Source: Lithospermum erythrorhizon
Lineage: Eukaryota > Streptophyta > Magnoliopsida > Boraginales > Boraginaceae
Assembly: GCA_019722365.1 (NCBI GenBank)
Contig: JADFUC010001730.1
Location: 1 to 64,000, forward strand
Direction: 5' to 3'
Length of the DNA stretch: 64,000 bases
The notes below the pieces were generated by a model. That model had not been told where the DNA came from. It worked only from the letters and a program-made list of their open reading frames with translations, and did no database searches. Shown here one piece after another: positions 25,040 through 37,241 of the stretch (position 1 is the stretch's first letter; each line of letters starts with the position of its first letter). A program made the position numbers and the translations under genes.

Positions 25040-25285
25040 TACTTCATCCATTCTCTTTTAGTTGTCTTACTAGTTATTTGTACATAAATTAAGAAAATAA
25101 AAAAATACACTGAAAATATAAAATGACAATTAATTGAAACTATATAATTGGTTGGTTGATAATTTAATAAGAAAAATTAGATAAAAAATACATTGAAAAT
25201 GTAAAATTATAATTTTCTATGCTAGAAAGATAAATAATTTGAAAAAAAAAAATTGATACAAGGCAGTAAAGAGACGGAGAAAGTA
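25040..25285. mobile_element. Stowaway-like MITE, same family as 1-262
   Basis: Termini TACTTCATCCATTCTCTTTT and AGAGACGGAGAAAGTA are inverted copies, with TA at the outer edge. The interior shares ACAATTAATTGAAACTATAT and TTGGTTGGTTGATAATTT with the element at the window start. Confidence 0.72.
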
Positions 25286-26850
25286 ATAATCGAGGAGTGT
25301 AAAATTAAGGGGAAGCTTCTTGAGAGGAGGCATATACAGAAATTAAAAGCATCTAATTGTCAAGATTCATGGATATGTCAAAAGGTGAACGAATATAAAA
25401 TTTCTTATAGATTTGACTTGTTTTATATCCCAGGAATGCATCAGCTACTCTCAGTGATTTCTTAATCTAAGAGAATATGATGGTATATTTATTTATTACG
25501 CATAAATATAATTAATTGTAACCATTATGATAGATCTATGGAGTGAAAGATATATAAAGAAAAGTTATTCATTACACAATTTACGCACATGGACGGATCT
25601 AGGTATTTTCCAAGGTGTGTTCGAAATCAACATATTCTTTGGAGTAGGTTACAACAATTATATATATTGAACTATATAAATACAAATGTTGATTTCTATA
25701 TTTAAACCTTTATTAATTTTTTCTTTAATAAAAAGTGTATGTTCGACTGAATAGACACGATCATTCACAAGTCTGCTCCTGTTACACCTACATTTTATCT
25801 ATTGTGTTTGCTGTTACACGTACATTTTATCTATTTTGTTTGCAATTTATGATGAGTCACCTGAAAACAACGAGATTTTTATTATAGGACAAGATTGTAT
25901 ACAATCAGATCTTCTTATTCCGTTTAGGCGATAGTCTATTTAAACGCAATAAGCTAGACATGTCATAATATTATGATATATTATTTATGATAGTTTTCTA
26001 AAATCATTCATTATCATAAGTATGTACGACGATTTTTATATATTGAATATAGTCGAGGCTATTGTGAAATATTTATGACAAGAGTAGGATATATGGCGCC
26101 ATTATCATAATAAATATATAGTCGAGCTCAATGTTGCATATTTGTTCATGTTTTTAATGTAAAAATAGGGACAAAATATGCATTATTTGTCAAGTGTACT
26201 CATGTATAATTTCAGGGATCAAATTTATTAGGATGCTATTTACTAAGACCAATGTATAACTCTGTGTTATTTGGACTATATCTGCAATTAACTCAATCAA
26301 ATTTTAGTAGACTTCACTAGAAAGTAGTGAAATGCATTTTTAGATAATTGCGAAGCACTTTCAAATTAAGTTTCATATATATGTCGAAAAAATGATTTTA
26401 TTTATCGCCGTTTAAATTGTAATTGCTAATAATGTTTCTTCCTGTTTCCTAGTAAAGCCGTGGTGTAGTAAATAATATGGTATTCCAAACTATCACGTCT
26501 GAATTTCTTTTTTGAAGTACTTCTGGAAGAATTCAATAAATTGACATATATAACTAACACTCCCGTACAATGAAGCAAATAATTGAGGGCTCATTTGGAA
26601 TTCATTTTCTCGTTTTTATCTCTCACCCTCTCACAAAAAAAAAATGCTCTATTAGAAAAAACAAGAAATGCAAATAAAAAAACAGTTAAAGAATATAAAA
26701 AACAAAGTACAAACACACACATTCATAATCTGTTGTGATTCGTATTTACAATCTGCGTTCTATGCCTAACAAAGTCAACAATAATAATGTTACCTATAAT
26801 CAATACTCTAAAAGTACTCCGTAATAATCATCTACAGTGTCCTATACCAT
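25286..26850. other. AT-rich intergenic DNA 3' of the NAC gene
   Basis: No coding frame is supported. Small direct repeats occur (GTTACACTACATTTTATCT-like near 25785 and 25815). Confidence 0.4.
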
Positions 26851-26951
26851 AATAACAATCAGAATGTACACATTAAATAAAATAATTATTTTTAAAAAAT
26901 TTAGCTGAAAAATAAATAAGTTAAAGTCAAATTCGAGCCACCCACAAGTTA

Positions 26952-28953
26952 TCAATAGTCCCACAAAGAATCCAAATCTGAAATATTCGAGCCTAGAGCA
27001 AGAAATTCCAATTCTTCAAATGGTCTTTTGCCTTTATTAGTATTTTCTCCAGATTCTGGAACCACTGATGATACCTCAGGACCTCCCAAATCCGTACTGA
27101 AATCAGTATCCTGTGAACGATTATTTATCGAATGAAAATCATTCGACGAAAACTGTTCTGTCTTGCACTGTGTGGACATCATCAGGCCACAATGTTTCCG
27201 TATTGCGGCCTGAGAGATGTCCTGATTTGTAGATTGAAATACAGGGCCTGGAAAGAACCCTGGAAATGTTCCAGGCCTTTCCTGGTTCTGGTAATAAGGA
27301 ATTTGTGCAAGTTGAGGATGGAGAATCGAATTCGAAGCTCTCGGGTTGCTTGAACTGGCCTGGTTTTGATCTTGCCCCATTATTTGTGTCCATTGATTGT
27401 TAAACAACAAGTATTCGTTTGATGGATATTTGCTTTCCTCTTCCTCGTCATCATCGCCATTCATGAAGGTTGAGTAGTCCGGTGTTCCATCATTTCCAGG
27501 GATTTCCATCAATCCTGGAAGTGTAGGATTTTCCAACAGATCATTCACAAATGAATCAACTCTTATCAACTCTCCTGTTGGACTTCTGCTAGGTGTATTC
27601 TTGTGGAAAATTCGACAAACAACCCAATCATCCTGCAAAAAATACGTACACGAATGAGAAACGTCTAAACTACTAGAAATACATTATTTGAGCGTTTCTC
27701 TTATACATAACTTTTTAAGCGATGTCTAAACTAATCATAGTGTAGCTTAGATAGTACTTTTAAAGTGCCATCTAAATTATTTTATAGCGTGAGGCCTTGA
27801 AACTGGCCATTGATAATAATTTAATATTCCTTTCGTTTTTTTTACTTGTCGACTTTTGCACAATAATAAAGAAATATTGTATTTTTACTTGCATACCCTT
27901 ATTTATAAGAGAATGAAACATTGAAAATATACTGAATTTTCATGCAATATCAAAATAAAAAAATAAAAAATTGGTCATTGACATTTATATTTAGGGATAC
28001 AATAGAAAAAATCATATATAAATGTGCTTAGAGAATGTAGAATGATAAGTAAAAATGAATGAAAGGAATAGTAAAATTAAAATAGGTATAGTGTTTTAAC
28101 GATTTTTCTTTGTTTCCTTATAACATCCACATATTAGACGTACAAGCACACCATTTATGTAGACACAATAATATGAGGTGAATGTCATTAATAATAATAA
28201 TCAATTATAGGAATTTCATTAATATTAGAAACAATAATATTAGTGAACTAATTTTAATTTTTTTTTGTTATATTAAAAGCAAGATCATCTAAAGATGACC
28301 TACCTTTGGTCTAGGCATGTTGTAATAGGAGAATATGCCTTCAAGGCGATATTCATGCATGACCCAATTAGATTTTATACCCTTTGGAGCTCTTCCCTTG
28401 TAAAAAACAAGGGTCTTCTTCATCCCAATTAGATTCTCCTTGTTCCGGAAAATCTCCTTGTCTTTCCCAGTTGCCTTCCAGTATCCAGCTTCCGTTGCCC
28501 GATTAGTCCTCATGCCCGTTGGATACTTCCTATCTCTTTGACAAAAGAAGAACCATTCTTTTTCTCCCATCTTCGCTTTTTCTGCAAATCAAAATTCAAC
28601 AAATCTCTATTATTAGTATAAATTAAAAGAAACTAACTCACACATACAAGTCATCAATTAAAAATTATATAGATGCACACTTCATCCCAAAAGATTGTAG
28701 TTTGATAATTAAATGTTGGAATATCAGAGAAATATAAAAGAAACTAGGGTGACATATGTGTCCTATTTCAAAGCTTCTTACTTGGTAATTCCCATGGTTC
28801 ACTTTTATTAAGATCAACTTCACCAATAGCTTGAGCTATAAAATTATTGTTTATGACTTTTTCCTTGAGATAATGAGTTATGATCTCTTCATCTGTTGGA
28901 TGGAATCTGAAACCTGGAGGTAACCCCATCATCATCATGTCCTCTTCTTCCAT
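26952..28953 (-). CDS. NAC-domain transcription factor, ANAC046/ANAC087-like, three exons
   Basis: Exons are 28953-28782, 28581-28304 and 27632-26952, joined by GT-AG introns of 200 and 671 bp (CCAA|GTAAG, TTGCAG|A; AAAG|GTAGG, TTGCAG|G). They encode 376 residues. The NAC domain spans about residues 10-160: subdomain [14 protein letters not shown] (11-23), [14 protein letters not shown] (45-57), C with [20 protein letters not shown] and [10 protein letters not shown] with [15 protein letters not shown] and [17 protein letters not shown] (151-159). The intron after WELP and the one before DDWVV are the classic NAC gene positions. The C-terminal half is a typical activation region: an acidic run (DDDEEEE), Q/N/P-rich tracts, and a final [25 protein letters not shown] and [18 protein letters not shown] fit the ANAC046/ANAC087 clade, nuclear activators linked to senescence and programmed cell death; function here is inferred. 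The miR164 site of the related CUC/ORE1 clade is absent. All frames are clean. Confidence 0.95.
27825..28073. mobile_element. MITE in intron 2 of the NAC gene
   Basis: Left end TATTCCTTTCGTTTTT and right end AATGAATGAAAGGAATAGTA are inverted repeats of each other with TA at the edge. About 249 bp, noncoding, entirely intronic and well away from both splice sites. Confidence 0.72.
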
Positions 28954-29112
28954 AATTTCTTGAAGTATTTATTATTCTGAAAGGGAGAATTCAAGCTAAT
29001 GAATAAATTGTTGAGAGAAAGAGAGAAGAGAATGAGCTTTCAGCTTAAGACAGTTTATTTCTTTATGAAGAAAACAAGTTAAAAAATTAGGACAAATGTG
29101 TTGTATGTGAGG

Positions 29113-29119
29113 TTTTATA
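29113..29119 (-). promoter_or_regulatory. TATA box of the NAC gene
   Basis: The minus strand reads CTCTTCTATAAAACCTCAC, a strong TATAAAA box 160 bp before the ATG. Initiation about 30 bp downstream gives a leader of roughly 130 bases that includes the pyrimidine-rich TCTCTTCTCTCTTTCTCTC at about 29009-29036, common in plant leaders. Confidence 0.65.
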
Positions 29120-29169
29120 GAAGAGGCGTGAGATCAAAGGAATTTTGTCAAGGAAGCGACGTCTCATAA

Positions 29170-30770
29170 GATTATCTTGTACTTTGCATTACTCCATTTC
29201 TAGGAAATAATTAGAGGACTTTAGTCTAATATTTTTATGTAGCTTGATAGATGACCTCTAGTTTGTTTGAATCTGGGTTATATAAAAAACGATGAATCCC
29301 GTCTTCATGCGTCCATTTCCTTCAACAAATCAACAGGGTCTCAAGATTGAACAAGGTAAATTAGATGTATACCGACGGGTTAGGGGTGACGGTTATCGTT
29401 ATACGGCTGTCTGAAACAACTCTTGCAGTAGTCGAACCCACACTCTTATACGAAGCGGGAGTTCTTGGCATGACACAATGCCTGTATTTCTTTTCTGTGG
29501 TATCTTTCCGGGACAAATACGGGTTATATAGATGAAGATTTAGAAAATATACTTCGCGTTGCTCCATTTCGATTTCAAATAGTTTTCAATTGTATTGCTG
29601 AAATTCAAATAATTTCACTCGTGAATTTACCTAAACTCTATCAATAAAAAATAAATCTAGCATATAACATACATTTATTTATTTTTAAAATACTTCACAT
29701 ATAGTTATGTATAATTATATATTATATCTCCCTTTATATCTATTTCGTGATTTTAATAAGAATGGGTTGTTAGGAATCCTACATCGTTATTAGACTAATT
29801 TAGGGTATCTCAAATTAATATAATATCAGTCCATTAGGGATGATAAAGCTACTTCCGGGATTGATAATCACATACTAATTGAGATATGAATAGAAAAGAA
29901 AATAAGCGAGACAAGATTTACCTAGTTCATGCTTAATATGAGGAAATTTGTCAGAACACTGCTTTGCGGATACACTAGCCGAGAATCGTTACGTGACTCA
30001 GAGCGCTTATTTTTGTGCCGATTAGATGTTTTAGCATATGATGAAAACTTTAATTCTGGCCTCCATGTCTACCGATCTTGTTTTACATGATTATAATATT
30101 TGAGTCTGATAATAATCAACCAAGAGATTTTATTTATATTCTGAGAAATCTGGAGTCTAGCATCGCCGGGCAGGAAGCCGAGACGAAAAACCTCGGAGAC
30201 ACCTGTGAATAACTCAAGATAGCATAAAATGCGCCCCCAATCTTTGCCATTACGGGCCTTTTGCTTCCGATTGCCCGCTCTTTCACGAGCGGCCACACCG
30301 AGGAGCCGTTGCGGGCGATAGATTAGTCCACATTCCGCATCAAAATTCTTTCTTGATTCGACATGGGTTTGTTTTAATGGCTTTGAAATTTGTTTGTCAC
30401 AGGCATAAAAAGTTAGCGTATGTGAGTTATATTTGTGAAACACCTTTAGTTTATTTGTCTCGTAGTCTTCTGGTCTAGAATTAAATTATAATGCTTTTCT
30501 CTAAGATAATAAAAACATTACACACGAATGCATCTTGTATTACAATCATCGTCACTGAAAGCAGCATAAAACCCAAGCCCAAGCACCTGCTTGTGTCAAT
30601 TCACCCAACTAGTTATATATATACTCTGTAAACATGAAATCATGTGAATCTAGTTATATATATACTCTATAACTCTAGTTATCCTAATGTATAAATTTAT
30701 GTATTTATATTTTTGGTAGAGCGTGATAGAACAAATTTCACACATTTCAAAATAACAAAGGTGGCCCAGG
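29170..30770. other. intergenic DNA upstream of the NAC gene
   Basis: Minus-strand ORFs of 68 codons (29567-29361) and 124 codons (30443-30069) are open, but I recognise no domain. Around 29445-29420 the minus strand reads GTGTGGGTTCGACTAC, a B-box-like motif that may mark a SINE relic. A short direct repeat CTAGTTATATATATACTCT occurs near 30609 and 30650. Confidence 0.4.
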
Positions 30771-30831
30771 CTAATTGATTTGGTTCGTGTTCTACATCCC
30801 CATTTTTTATATGTATGTGTTCGATATTTTA

Positions 30832-31375
30832 TTATAAATTATTAATTTGAATATCAAATACATAAAAATAAGTATACTTTGGTGGTGATGAGAAATACCA
30901 AACAACATTAAAAAAAATATGTTTTGGATTTAATATGATACGAAAACTATATAATATTGTAACAATAATAGATATACTTAAATTATTAATTTGAATACCA
31001 AACATATATAGAAAATGATATTTAAGTGGTATTGAAAAATGATATTTTAGTGATATTGAAAATAACCAAAACACATATAAAATAGTCATATGCAAATGAT
31101 ATTTGATTTTATATATCATAAAAATACCATATTTATTAAGAAAATAGCATAGTAATATAAAATTATTAAACCCGATGGTCAACAATTATTTTAGGTATAA
31201 TATAGTCAATAATACTATAGTCATATGTAAAATGATATTTGTTTTTATCATAAAAATACCATAATTGTCAAGAAAATGGTATATAATCTAAAATTATTAA
31301 ACCTGATAGTTTGTAATTATGATAATAATAGATATTCTTAAATTATTAGCTTGAATACCATTACAAAAAAGAACA
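30832..31375. repeat. diverged AT-rich tandem repeats
   Basis: The unit AAATTATTAATTTGAATACC occurs near 30837, 30981 and 31340. The unit ATAGTCATATG followed by AAATGATATTTG and TAAAATTATTAAACC occurs near 31083 and 31217, a period of about 134 bp. A 117-codon minus ORF here is low-complexity and is not annotated as a gene. Confidence 0.6.
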
Positions 31376-32585
31376 TGATGGTGTTGTACTGTTGATTTAT
31401 ACCATATCTTTACTTAAACGGTATTAAGCTTATTTAAAGTTATTTTCAGAACTCTTTTCTAACAACGCATAAGAATGAAACACATTTCAATGCAAATCAT
31501 TTAGGAATAATGCATGCCACTTCTTCCCAAAAGCTTACTAGAACATCTAAAAGAATGGGTACTATTACTTACAAGATAAATGTTATTAATATTAGAGCCC
31601 TTAATATTATAGGAACACATTAAGAATGAAAATTCCAAAAAATAATATATACCATTATTAAATGGACCACGGTATTTATGTTGTGTTGATCAATAGCATA
31701 CTTATAATACAAATGATATTTAGGATACATTAAAGAGATAATTTATAATATTTTTTATGTAATATAGATCCAGTATATATAGTCTTGATAAATCATGCTA
31801 TCTGAAATGATATTAGATACATTAAAGATAATTTAAAACAAAAACATGTAATATGTCGATACTTAATATGAGGCTGAGAGAAATTATATAATTCCAAATC
31901 CTCCAAAAACCACAGCAAAAGCATTCATTGTCCAAACTCTTCACTGAAGTATGTCCAGAAAACATAATAGCACCACCTATGGCCTTGAATGCACCACCTT
32001 AGCAGGCCCAGCAGCAAAGCCTTTAATTTTAGCAATAACATGAAGATTGAAGATTCAATGAGCTTGAGATGGGGATTTGGAGATTGAGATGAAATTGAGG
32101 ATTTGAGATGCCGTGTGGAGCTATTTTAGGAGTACAAAATATTTTTTAGTAATGCCAAATTGCTAGAATTGCCGCATTTTATATCAATCATTGGATTAAA
32201 AATCCCTTAAAATATGAGATTCAATGACTAATATTAGAGTAACTATCATCCCTACAAAACTTTCTAAGCCTACAATAAATTTCTTCTTACTTCGTACAGT
32301 ATTTACATAAAATTTAAAAATCATTCGAATTACATTGATTAACATCATTATTACTTACATAGTTAGTAGAAGTAAAGAAAATGTATACACTAAAAATTAT
32401 GAAAGTTGTTTATAATTTTTTTTTTTAAATAGAAAATTATTGTTGTTGGCTTGTTGCCAAAATATAGGAAATATATGAAAATGAAAGGAATTGATAATCA
32501 AATTTAGATTTACATAGAAAATACTGATGGTAAATATTATGTTCTCCAATTCACATCCAACAACATTATAGAATTTCATATATAT
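31376..32585. other. AT-rich intergenic DNA
   Basis: No coding region supported. Purine-rich ATGAGCTTGAGATGGGGATT-type repeats of GAGAT occur near 32050-32110. Confidence 0.4.
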
Positions 32586-32589
32586 ACAG

Positions 32590-32707
32590 TATTGGTAGTT
32601 TAACTTATTTGTATTTGTGCTTCTAATATTTTTGCTAAAACTTTGTACAGTATATGTTAGTTGTTTAATATTAGAAGCACAAATACAAATAAGTTAAACT
32701 ACCAATA
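32590..32707. repeat. perfect 41-bp inverted repeat with 36-bp loop
   Basis: Arms 32590-32630 and 32667-32707 are exact reverse complements over 41 bp, with arm start TATTGGTAGTTTAACTTATT. RNA from either strand would form a long perfect hairpin. There is no ORF. It could be the core of a foldback element, a recent microRNA-like locus or a small inverted duplication. Confidence 0.9.
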
Positions 32708-32710
32708 TGT

Positions 32711-34506
32711 AGTGAAAGGATGATATTAATACTGAAAATGATTTTTGATATATTTTATTATAATCTTAACTTTTTTACATAATTAACAATTTTTGGTGAT
32801 CATTGAGATCTCGGTAAAATAATTATTAAAAATAGGACAAGGAAGTGTATTATTGTAATATACATTGCATTTAAGGTCAAAATTCATGGCATGCCAAACA
32901 AGCTACCTAAGAGGAGAATCTCCTTTTTAAATATAAAAAAAATGAAAATAATGAAAATGGTATTGCAAAAAGGATATTGCAGATGTCAAATGATGTAATA
33001 ATAAGACTACAAGAGTACAAAACAACCAGTCAAGTTTGGTCCACCAACCAATAAAAGGCTGAGATTGCAATGGAAGCATATTAAGTACTAAGATCGTACT
33101 GACTTTTGGGAACAGGAAACATTACGCATCATCAAACTTCCTCTCCGGAAAGAGGAAATGGTTCCCTGAAGGTAATAGTGTACTACTACTGGTGCTTAAT
33201 ATCCTTTGCCTGTGACCAGTGAGCACTACGTATTATAGACCTTTACAACACGAATTTTCAAATTTCATCCGGGGTATATATGTGAAAAGATATGATTTAG
33301 AATGAGAGTAGTTAACTGTCAACTTTGGTCTCAAAAATCTGGTCGAGTTGGTTCCAGTTAATGTTAATGTTACACATTTGATTCAAGTGTACGAAAATCG
33401 CTAACTATTCACATGACACTTGAAAATCGCATGGTGTGAGTTTAGACGAAATAATTAATGGCTCCGTTTATGCGGTGAGACTTGCAACAACGTGCACATT
33501 ATCATCAAAGAATAAATCTGAAATACTATCACTCATTGAGACCTATTCACAACTTGACATACGATACTTAATGGGAGCAAATTGACAAATACTTCGTTCA
33601 TTAATTGAAGATAACAGTAGTAGGCAAAAATATTTCAATTAAGTATAGTCAAATTGTTCAACCATTTTTTGTTGCGAACTATCTATGTCACTAGAGCACG
33701 TTGAAAATCACGGAATTCCATATAAAATATTCATTTGCATTAAGAGAAATAATAGCTCGATAATATCATATTTATAAGTGGAAAGGTATTTATAAATCAA
33801 CATATTCGTTGTAGGATGAATCTTCTTTCAACGATTCCAACCAACATTCATCAATCGTTTTGAATTGGATCTCAAATTCACCACACATGACATTAACGTA
33901 TCAAAATGCATTATGCGTACTAATAATAAAAAGAAACGAGTTAGTTGAAGTGCATGAATGCCAGAATATGCAAAGAAATATTAAGCCATTTAGGAAGCTT
34001 CAGAGTCTGTGGACCAAATAAATTATCTTGATACGTAAGAGTCACCCCAAGAAGGCTAGTGATATTTTTTCAAGCAACGGAAACCAAAACTACACGACAA
34101 AGAAAATGAACAATCTCGCCACACAGCAAACATTAACTATAGACGAATAACATTAACACCGTTAATATATTTCTTATTCAAATTCTATGTTTGATCATCA
34201 CAATTTAATTTAGGCATAATCGATCACTAACGTGCCAAAAGCTTATTGATCACTAGGTTAAATCTCATCCATACTCTTGAACTAATTTCAAGCCAAATGA
34301 GAAATTTATAAATATTAAAGTACATGGAAATCCTTCAAAGCATTTTGATTATATATTTCTTTAATAAAAGACAATCTCTTCAAGCAAACTAATCTTATCT
34401 TACGTTCTTGAAACATATTATAACAAAATATGGCCGCACTTGAATGAATCATTTATGCCATAAGATCATCGATGAAATTTCACCTATCAGCTAATAGACT
34501 TTATAT
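32711..34506. other. intergenic DNA
   Basis: No gene or repeat with defined ends recognised in this stretch. Confidence 0.4.
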
Positions 34507-34728
34507 TACTCCCACCGTTTCAATTTACTTGATCATGGACCAAAAAATTATTTTTCTTCTTTACTTAATTATATAGGATTTCAATGCAACTTTATATTAA
34601 TCTTTCTACTTTTAATTCTTAATAAAGTATTTCTTATCTTCATGATCAACTAAAGTGATTTTATCTTTTAATAAAGTACTTTTTAGCATATATTAACAAT
34701 ATTCATAATCTGTTAATAAAATCTTTTA
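34507..34728. mobile_element. Stowaway-like MITE, 3'-truncated
   Basis: TACTCCCACCGTTTCAATTT starts a copy of the element at 37780-38035. Shared interior includes TTCAATGCAACTTTAT and AATAAAGTACTTTTTAG. The right terminal repeat is missing. Confidence 0.68.
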
Positions 34729-34906
34729 TAACTCATTCTCAAATGGCGAAGCGAAGGGGCGTTATTTTCTATAAAAGTAGTAGTCCGAATCCTCTATCCC
34801 AATAGGTATCCCAATTCGTGACACACCAATAAGAATAAAACACATATTCAATTTTTAAAAATATAACTAACTTTTAATTTTAAAAAACCAATTAAATATT
34901 AACGTA

Positions 34907-36830
34907 TAGGGGTAGTAGTTATATACTTGTGAATTAGTCGCCAAGTGTGTCGAGATGGTTCCGTAGCTAAAAAGTAGGGAGTGGTTCGTAGTTCTTTACA
35001 ATAAACATGTCTAACGAACCCCGCCGCCCGATGGGCCGTCCAAGGCCCGGCAGCTTGATTCGGTTGAATTGACCCGAGCCCACCAGTTCGATTCGGTCGG
35101 CCCGGCCAGTAGGCCACGGCCTCCGTAGTTAAAGTGGGGCGAACATGAGCCAAGTATTGGCTTTTTACAGGGCAGGCAGGTGTGCAAAATTTTGTGGGTA
35201 TTCGGCGGGCCAGAGTTGAAACCCCTTTGAATGGTGGAAGTGTAAGATAGGAACCATTGTGTAATTGATTTGTTAACCATGTATAATAATAAATCAGGTA
35301 TTTAGTTTCAAATAATATATAAATAAAAGCATAAGACTCAATATTATATTATCCTTCAAATAATACAATATATTTCTAATTAAAAACTATTTTAACATAT
35401 TAATAGATAACTTTGATTTGGTATTATTTAATATATTATCTTTATTTGATATATTATATTTCAAGAAATAATTGAAATAGATTTTATTTAAATTAGTAAA
35501 AGAGAAATATTCATGATAATATTACAAAGTAATAATATTGTGATAGTTCTTTTAATTATATGATAAAGTTGTTATTTAGTGTTTAAATATTCTTGATTAT
35601 ATGGATAAACACGAGATATTTATATAGTATTGAATAATATATGAATAAAAAGCATTAGATGCGTCAATATATTATTTAAATAATTGAAGACTTTATTATT
35701 TAACTCAAAACTTTATCGATAATATTTCAAATTATCATACGAAATATATTAACTCAAAACTTTATCGATGAATTAAACATGGTACCATTTGAATTAAGCA
35801 TGTACGTTTATACGCAATTCGAGAATTGTGATAAGCGTGGTCTGAATTGAATTAAGCGTGGTACCGTTTAACCTGTAATTCTCAAAGCGTGATAAAAGCT
35901 TTGAGTACGATTTGAATTAACGTGGTGCCGTAAACATATTCAATTATGTTTACATCGTTTTAGTATTAAATTGAGTTATAAATAAATGTTAAAATTATGG
36001 ACTTTCTATCTAAGTATGATTAAAATGAAGAAGGGTTTAATTATTTGATAAGATTTTATCCTCAAATTAATAAGTTTGGTATTATTTGATAGATTTTACA
36101 AATGACAACGAGAGGCATAGTCGTAGTAGCGTCTGAGACCTTATTCAAATAATATATCATAATACTAAAATAACTTAGATTTGGTATTATTTAATATATT
36201 ATCCTTATTTGATATAATTCTTTTTAATTATATGATAAAAATTATTATTTAATGTTGAATATTAACTGTGTACTAAAATGTAACATTAAGCAGGAATTGA
36301 TAATATGTTTAAGTAAATTAAAAAGTACACTCTGATCTTATTACTTTGTTATATAGCAACAAATATTATTTATTTATCAATATATTATTTAACTCAAAAA
36401 GCTTTATTGATGATAACATTCAAAATTATAATATATGCGAAATAAAAGTTATATTTAAGCGTATATTACTTTCGCAAGTATAATATATAACGATAATAAT
36501 TGGTAAGTTGATTTGATGGTTCGTGTAGCCCAATTTGGAGTCGCGATATTATTTACGAAATTTGTATAAGCAGCGCGATGACACAAACACCTGAGCCCGT
36601 CACGTGGGCGTTATGGCTATATTGTTAAATATTACTTGAGTAGCGATAGGTCGCCAAGGGCGCTTAAAAAGGGGGCCATGGCGAATAAAGACCCAACTTA
36701 CTATGTAACGGACCGGCTCGGCGGGATTCGTTAATATAGGTCTTTAGGCTCGTCGGTGCTTATGTGACACGGACCGACCCGGTTCAACCCTTACGAGCCC
36801 GGCCCAGTTCGTTATACATGACTACTTTAC
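34907..36830. mobile_element. candidate non-autonomous hAT-like element
   Basis: Both ends hold GC-rich clusters of GCCCGGC/GGCCCGG motifs (34990-35130 and 36690-36830) in otherwise AT-rich DNA, a subterminal pattern of many plant hAT elements. Outer ends are loosely inverted (GTAGTAGTTATATAC and GTTATACATGACTAC). The interior is AT-rich with repeats such as TTGGTATTATTTAATATATTATC near 35412 and 36182, and GAATTAAGCGTGGTACCGTT. No transposase is present. Boundaries are weak. Confidence 0.35.
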
Positions 36831-37001
36831 AATAGACACATCTTACTGACCAAAATTAGCCCGGCTGGCCAAGAGCGCATCTAATAGCAAGCTTTGGACC
36901 CGGAGAAGTTTGTTTGCCTACTTAACTAATAATATTGGGAACCAATAATAGCCAAATCTGTTAACACTTCGTTTTAGTCCGGTTCGATATTAATAAGATA
37001 C

Positions 37002-37240
37002 ATCTAGACGTGGCAAGTAGGCTGAGGTTTCGTGGGCCATTCGCTAGTCCGATTCGCTAGTCCGTTTGGGGTTCGTCCCATATTCGTTAGGCTCAAGTTC
37101 GTTTCGTTGGCCCACTTACTAATGAGGTGGGATGGGCTGAGATTTTAGCCAAAAAAGTTCGTCCCAGCACACGTTCGTTAGTGATTCGGTGGACGGTTCG
37201 AATCGCGTTCGGCACACGTTCGTTAATGGTTCGTTAATGT
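37002..37240 (+). repeat. repeated GTTCGTT-type motifs upstream of the palindrome array
   Basis: AGCACACGTTCGTTAGTGATTC (about 37166) is partly repeated as GGCACACGTTCGTTAATGGT (37211). TCGCTAGTCCG recurs near 37041-37065. TAGACGTGGCAAG at about 37004 could be a hAT-like terminus. These look like transposon subterminal repeats. Confidence 0.4.
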
Positions 37241-37241
37241 A

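Noticed and set aside
27132..27393. ORFs antisense to or out of frame with NAC exon 3
   Set aside because: Shadow frames of a well-supported exon.
29361..29567. Possible SINE relic (GGGTTCGACTAC on the minus strand)
   Set aside because: Only a B-box-like motif is present; no A box at the right distance and no tail.
29777..29787. ATCCTACATCG, one mismatch from the plant snRNA upstream sequence element RTCCCACATCG, with a TATA-like motif about 33 bp downstream
   Set aside because: The sequence after it does not resemble any U-snRNA, and TGTTAGGAATCCTACATCG also looks like an LTR-type start; likely chance or repeat-derived.
30832..31185. 117-codon minus-strand ORF with internal repeats
   Set aside because: The repeats follow the DNA tandem array and nothing resembles a known protein.
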